Shown piece by piece: positions 60,408 to 64,000 of a stretch of DNA of 64,000 nt. The stretch is taken from positions 4,650,001 to 4,714,000 of the forward strand of contig NZ_CP046507.1 of the NCBI RefSeq assembly GCF_009741445.1, read 5' to 3'. The notes beneath the pieces were generated by a model that saw only the letters and a program-made list of their open reading frames with translations, was not told the origin of the DNA and ran no database searches. Source of the DNA: Mycobacterium avium subsp. avium. GTDB lineage: Bacteria; Actinomycetota; Actinomycetes; Mycobacteriales; Mycobacteriaceae. Numbering within the stretch: the first letter of the stretch is position 1; every line of letters starts with the position of its first letter. Both the position numbers and the translations under genes were made by a program.

Positions 60408-61153
60408 CCGCTCAGCGCGCTCCGCGCCCCGGGCAGCTCGGGGCTGCTGCCCAGCCGCGCCCGCCTTCCGGCCCGATCGCCCGCCCGCCGCGCCGCCGAG
60501 GAATATCCGGCCGACGCGCGACTGGCCTGCCAGGTTCCGCGCGCCTTCGACGCGCTGCGGTAGAAGTCCACCAGCTCGATTTCCTTGTCCCGCAAGGCAA
60601 TAGCGGTGCCCGGCGCGCGACGACGGTCCTTGGTGGCTTCCTGGCGCGCCTGATCGCGGGCCTCGGCCAGCCGCTGGCCGACACGCGCCCCGAAGGCCAG
60701 CTGGAAGTTGAGCCGGGCGGTGATGGTCGGGGTCGGGCGGTGCGCTCCCGAGGCGAGGTAGGCGTCGGAGGCGCGGACCATCTGCACGACCAGGCTGGCA
60801 TACAGGGCGTGACTGGCGTCGATGTCCTCGGCGAACCCGTAGGCGTAGACGAACGTCGAATTGGAGGCCACATCGCAGCGCACGTCGTTGGCCGCCGCGA
60901 TCAGCACGAACAGCTGCACGTAGGTGCGCAACCCCTTGCTGCCCGCCGCGCCGATGGTGATGGTGCGCTGGGTCGGGGCCTGGGCCGCCGAACGTTGGGC
61001 CGAATGCGAGCGGGCCACCGCGAGGTCGATGGATGCGGCCGTCGCGAGCCGCTGCGCGGCCGACATGAATGCGTCGGCCTCGTGGCTGTTGTCGGTGCCT
61101 TCGGCCTGCCGCAGCAGCGCGGCGATGCGCGCCAGCATCTTGTCGTCACTCAC
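60404..61153 (-). CDS. DUF2786-domain protein
   Basis: 249 residues, counterpart of Rv0184. The N-terminal DUF2786 motif is MLARIAALLRQAEGTDNSHEADAFMSAAQRLA. The middle part includes TYVQLFVLIAAANDVRCDV and a helical region; the last 60 residues are Arg/Ser/Ala-rich and disordered. Function is unknown. It is first in the DUF2786 / HExxH / GH3 operon. The start is the GTG at 61151-61153; a GAGGAGGAG-type sequence at about 61156-61175 precedes it and is duplicated upstream. Confidence 0.78.
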   Translation of the reverse strand: MSDDKMLARIAALLRQAEGTDNSHEADAFMSAAQRLATAASIDLAVARSHSAQRSAAQAPTQRTITIGAAGSKGLRTYVQLFVLIAAANDVRCDVASNSTFVYAYGFAEDIDASHALYASLVVQMVRASDAYLASGAHRPTPTITARLNFQLAFGARVGQRLAEARDQARQEATKDRRRAPGTAIALRDKEIELVDFYRSASKARGTWQASRASAGYSSAARRAGDRAGRRARLGSSPELPGARSALSG

Positions 61154-61155
61154 TT

Positions 61156-61228
61156 GCGCCGCTCCTCCTCATCGCTGCGCTCTGCATCGTCGCCGGCGGA
61201 AATCACCCGCGCCGCTCCTCCTCATCGC
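61156..61228. repeat. Duplicated 20-bp leader segment before the DUF2786 operon
   Basis: The 20-base sequence GCGCCGCTCCTCCTCATCGC occurs at 61156-61175 and 61209-61228, starts 53 bases apart. On the minus (coding) strand each copy carries GAGGAGGAG, so the copy beside the GTG could be a ribosome-binding site and the other a decoy or relic of duplication. Confidence 0.65.
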
Positions 61229-61279
61229 CAGCGGAAGTCATACGCGCCAACTTACGGGAGGGGTCCGACACGGGCGGCC

Positions 61280-62113
61280 TCACAGCCGAGCGGTGATCCA
61301 GCCGACCACATCGTCGAGCACCTGCTCGCGCTCGGGCTCGTTGAACACCTCGTGGTAGAGCCCCGGGTAGACCTTCAACTCGACGTCGGCCGAGCCCACG
61401 CATTCGACCAGGCGCCGGCTGCCGGCGACCGGGATCAACCGGTCGTCCGAGCCGTGCACGACCAGCAGCGGCGCCGTCAGCGCCGGGGCCCGCTGCGGCA
61501 TCGTCTCACCCACCTGCAACAACGCGCGGCCCACGCCGGCCGGGACCTTGCCGTGGTACACCAGGGGATCGTTGCGGTAGGCGGCCACCACCTCGGGGTC
61601 CCGGGAGACGGCGTCGGCGTCGAGTTCCTGCGCGGGCAGCCCGGGCACGATCACGCCGAGCACCTTGGCGGCCAGCGCCAGCAGCGGCGACACCTGGTCC
61701 TGGGCCGCCACCGCGGGACCGGACAGCACCATCAGGTCGTAGTTGTCGGGGCGCTCGACACCGTAGGCGAACACGATCCCGCCGCCCATGCTGTGCCCGA
61801 CCACGATGCACTTGAGGCCGTGATGCTCCCGGGTAGCGATGCCGACCAGGGTGTCGAAGTCGGTGGTGTATTCGTGGATGTCGCGCACCAACACCCGCTT
61901 GCCGCCGGAACGGCCGTGCCCGCGATGGTCCAGCGCGTAGGTGACCAGGCCGGCCGCACCGAAGCGCCGGGCGACGTGGTCGTAGCGGCGGGCATGCTCG
62001 CCGAAGCCGTGGGCCAGCACCAGCACCGCACGCGGCGCGACCTCCGGCGTCCAGACGTCATAGACGATGCGCACACCGCCGACGCCGTCGAAACTACGTT
62101 CGGTCCGGTTCAC
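61280..62113 (-). CDS. Monoacylglycerol lipase
   Basis: 277 residues, counterpart of Rv0183. The nucleophile is in IVVGHSMGGGIVFAYG, oxyanion part LVLAHGFGEHARRYD, catalytic Asp in VVHGSDDRLIPV and His in YPGLYHEVFNEPER. It cleaves monoacylglycerols; the M. tuberculosis protein is an exported/associated lipase used on host lipids. The GTG at 62111-62113 gives the familiar N-terminus (MNRTERSFDGVGGVRIVYD). The frame continues upstream to 62176 over the sigma gene promoter region, without support. Confidence 0.9.
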   Translation of the reverse strand: MNRTERSFDGVGGVRIVYDVWTPEVAPRAVLVLAHGFGEHARRYDHVARRFGAAGLVTYALDHRGHGRSGGKRVLVRDIHEYTTDFDTLVGIATREHHGLKCIVVGHSMGGGIVFAYGVERPDNYDLMVLSGPAVAAQDQVSPLLALAAKVLGVIVPGLPAQELDADAVSRDPEVVAAYRNDPLVYHGKVPAGVGRALLQVGETMPQRAPALTAPLLVVHGSDDRLIPVAGSRRLVECVGSADVELKVYPGLYHEVFNEPEREQVLDDVVGWITARL

Positions 62114-62187
62114 TGCGGGTCCCTCATCATTACCGGCAGCGTAATGGCTGCGGGTCCGCGCCGCGCTTGCAGACACTGCGTACGCTC

Positions 62188-63213
62188 ATGCGGGTGAGCC
62201 TGCTCGCGCAAACCCCTGAAGGTGACTCGGTGGTGGGCGCCGATTTCACCGCGCACGCCGAACCGTACCGGCGTGAACTGCTGGCCCACTGCTATCGGAT
62301 GACGGGATCCCTGCACGACGCCGAGGATCTGGTGCAGGAGACGCTGCTGCGGGCCTGGAAGGCCTACGACCGCTTCGAGGGCAAGTCCTCGGTGCGGACC
62401 TGGCTGCATCGCATCGCCACCAACACCTGCCTGAGCGCGTTGGAAGGCCGGCAGCGCCGGCCACTGCCGGTGGGACTGGGCGCCCCCAGCGCGGACCCCA
62501 CCGCCGAGCTGGTCGAGCGTCGCGAGGTGCCCTGGCTGGAACCGCTGCCGGCGCTGTCCGACGACCCGGCCGACCCGTCGGTGATCGTCGGCTCGCGCGA
62601 ATCGGTGCGGTTGGCGTTCGTTGCCGCGCTGCAATACCTTTCGCCGCGGCAACGGGCGGTGTTGCTGCTGCGCGACGTGCTGGGCTGGCGCGCCGCCGAG
62701 GTCGCCGAGGCGATCGGCACCACCACGGCCGCCGTCAACAGCCTGCTGCAACGCGCCCGCGCCCAGCTGGACGCCGTCGGGCCCAGCGCCGATGACCAAC
62801 CGGCGCAGCCCGATTCGGCCGAGACCCAAGACTTGTTGGCGCGCTACATCGCCGCGTTCGAAAGCTACGACATCGACCGCCTGGTCGAGTTGTTCACCGC
62901 GGAGGCGATCTGGGAAATGCCGCCGTACACCGGGTGGTATCAGGGCGCGCGGACCATCGTCACCCTGATCCATCAGCAATGCCCGGCCGAGGGCGCCGGC
63001 GACATGCGCCTGCTGCCGCTGATCGCCAACGGCCAACCGGCGGCGGCCATGTACATGCGGGCCGGCGACGTCCATCTGCCCTTCCAGCTGCACGTGCTGG
63101 ATGTGCGCGGGGACAGGGTTTCGCATGTGGTGGCCTTCCTCGACGACAGCCTGTTCGCCAAGTTCGGGCTGCCCGCCGCGCTGGGTCCCCGGCAGGAAGG
63201 TGTGCGCGCATGA
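62188..63213 (+). CDS. sigG: ECF sigma factor SigG-type with SnoaL-like C-terminus
   Basis: 341 residues. Sigma region 2 spans about residues 20-90 (AEPYRRELLAHCYRMTGSLHDAEDLVQETLLRAWKA, with WLHRIATNTCLSALEGR); region 4 about 140-200 (LSPRQRAVLLLRDVLGWRAAEVAEAIGTTTAAVNSLLQRARAQL). The final 130 residues form a SnoaL/NTF2-like domain (YIAAFESYDIDRLVELFTAEAIWEMPP), the arrangement of the SigG/ECF41-like group. It directs RNA polymerase to its own regulon, with the C-terminal domain probably modulating it. ATG at 62188 chosen; an upstream TTG at 62167 and GTG at 62194 are alternatives. It diverges from the lipase gene and couples to the next gene by ATGA. Confidence 0.87.
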   Translation: MRVSLLAQTPEGDSVVGADFTAHAEPYRRELLAHCYRMTGSLHDAEDLVQETLLRAWKAYDRFEGKSSVRTWLHRIATNTCLSALEGRQRRPLPVGLGAPSADPTAELVERREVPWLEPLPALSDDPADPSVIVGSRESVRLAFVAALQYLSPRQRAVLLLRDVLGWRAAEVAEAIGTTTAAVNSLLQRARAQLDAVGPSADDQPAQPDSAETQDLLARYIAAFESYDIDRLVELFTAEAIWEMPPYTGWYQGARTIVTLIHQQCPAEGAGDMRLLPLIANGQPAAAMYMRAGDVHLPFQLHVLDVRGDRVSHVVAFLDDSLFAKFGLPAALGPRQEGVRA

Positions 63214-64000
63214 CGAGTTCCACCGTCGGGGTCACGCCGGTACCCGGCAACCCGCGGCTGTTGCTGAGCGCCTATGACCTTGCGACGGTCGGATACGTCG
63301 CCGAGGAGTTCTTCGTGTCCGCGACGGCGTCCCGTTACGGCCCGACGGGCGAGCTGGGCGCCGACGGGTGCTGGGAGGTAACCCGTTGCGGCGCCGCCGA
63401 TTTCACCACCCGGGTCGTGGTGCTGACGCCCGCCGAGCCGGCCCGGTTCAACGGGACCGTGCTGGTGGAGTGGCTCAACGTGAGCGGCGGCATCGATGCC
63501 GCCGCGGTCTGGATGATGGCACACCGCGAGATCCTCCGCGCCGGTTACGCGTACGTCGCGGTGTCGGCCCAGCGGGTGGGCGTCGAGGGCGGCGAGAGCC
63601 TGCTCGGCGCGGACATGTCGCTGAAAAGCCAGGACCCGCAACGATATGCGGCGCTGCACCACCCGGGCGACGCGTTCAGCTACGACATCTTCTCCCAGAT
63701 CGGCGGGCTGCTGAAAACCGGCGGGCACACGGCGATGCTGCGCGGCCTGCCGGCCCGACACGTGATCGCGCTGGGCGAGTCCCAGTCGGCGATGTTCCTC
63801 ACCACCTACATCAACGCCGTCGACCCGCTGGCCGGCGTCTTCGACGGCTTCCTGGTTCATTCCCGGTTCGGGCCTGCCGCCCCGCTCGACGGGACCTCGA
63901 TCTTCACCGAATCGACTGAGCCGCAAGCGGTGACATTCCGGCCGGAGCTGCGCGTCCCGGTGCTGACGTTGATCACCGAGACCGATGTGTTCGGCGGTCC
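63210..64000 (+). CDS. Alpha/beta hydrolase domain protein (3' end outside window)
   Basis: The visible part is 263 residues and continues past the right edge. The nucleophile elbow VIALGESQSAMFLTTYI (Ser in GESQS) marks an alpha/beta hydrolase-domain family protein; VAVSAQRVGVEGGE is the family's conserved N-terminal part. It likely hydrolyses an ester. The ATG overlaps the sigma stop in ATGA (63210-63213), so the sigma factor and hydrolase are coupled. In M. tuberculosis a different gene order follows SigG in my recollection, so this partner is worth comparing. Confidence 0.8.
   Translation, partial: MTSSTVGVTPVPGNPRLLLSAYDLATVGYVAEEFFVSATASRYGPTGELGADGCWEVTRCGAADFTTRVVVLTPAEPARFNGTVLVEWLNVSGGIDAAAVWMMAHREILRAGYAYVAVSAQRVGVEGGESLLGADMSLKSQDPQRYAALHHPGDAFSYDIFSQIGGLLKTGGHTAMLRGLPARHVIALGESQSAMFLTTYINAVDPLAGVFDGFLVHSRFGPAAPLDGTSIFTESTEPQAVTFRPELRVPVLTLITETDVFGG

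Overview
The window is one contiguous piece of a high-GC mycobacterial chromosome. The diagnostic genes are mmpL3 and mmpL11 with a secreted haem-binding protein between them, the orphan Mce-associated proteins OmamA/OmamB, the zinc metalloprotease Zmp1, the copper regulator RicR and the mycobacterial metallothionein MymT. From memory, gene order follows M. tuberculosis Rv0226c to Rv0182c read in the opposite direction. Several genes are absent (nothing like Rv0218/Rv0219 between lipC and lipW, no Rv0212c/Rv0213c) and several are added, which suits a slow grower such as a member of the M. avium complex. This placement was not checked by alignment.

Layout. 1-4.3 kb: end of a polytopic membrane protein, a GT4 glycosyltransferase, a methyltransferase and an aldehyde dehydrogenase. 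4.3-9.7 kb: a TetR regulator, a tiny redoxin-like protein, an acyl-CoA synthetase, a crotonase and a WS/DGAT acyltransferase carrying a one-base frameshift. 9.7-20.1 kb: lipid and CoA genes (lipC, lipW, an amidohydrolase, a family III CoA-transferase, a MaoC-like protein, fadE3, a dispanin-like membrane protein, a crotonase, fadD4). 20.2-27.7 kb: a GAF-GGDEF diguanylate cyclase, pckA, two translationally coupled dynamin-like proteins with degenerate P-loops, trmB and an NYN-domain protein. 27.7-41.1 kb: the envelope block mmpL3, AI-2E-type permease, flippase-like protein, haemophore, mmpL11 plus a coupled HTH protein, omamB/omamA and zmp1.

41.1-47.4 kb looks accessory: Dps, LysR, GMC oxidoreductase, GlxA-type regulator, and a coupled SDR/hydrolase pair lie between zmp1 and the molybdopterin oxidoreductase. 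Third codon positions look more A/T-rich there. 47.4-52.7 kb: molybdopterin oxidoreductase with its overlapping TetR gene and a palindromic operator, an L,D-transpeptidase and an MFS transporter. 52.8-57.8 kb: ricR and mymT, each with an ATACC/GGTAT-type copper box, around ilvD, an SPW-repeat membrane protein, an FMN nitronate-monooxygenase-like protein and an O-methyltransferase. 57.8-64 kb: a four-base-overlap operon (DUF2786, HExxH protein, GH3 glucosidase), a monoacylglycerol lipase, and a SigG-type sigma factor coupled to an alpha/beta hydrolase cut by the window edge.

Besides genes, the window holds a family of long intergenic hairpins sharing a CCGAACGT core, a five-copy 23-bp tandem array ending in a 20-bp perfect hairpin, and a five-copy 12-bp array against a start codon. 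I saw no tRNA, rRNA, insertion sequence or CRISPR array. All coordinates and motifs were read by eye; family names rest on motif and sequence recognition.
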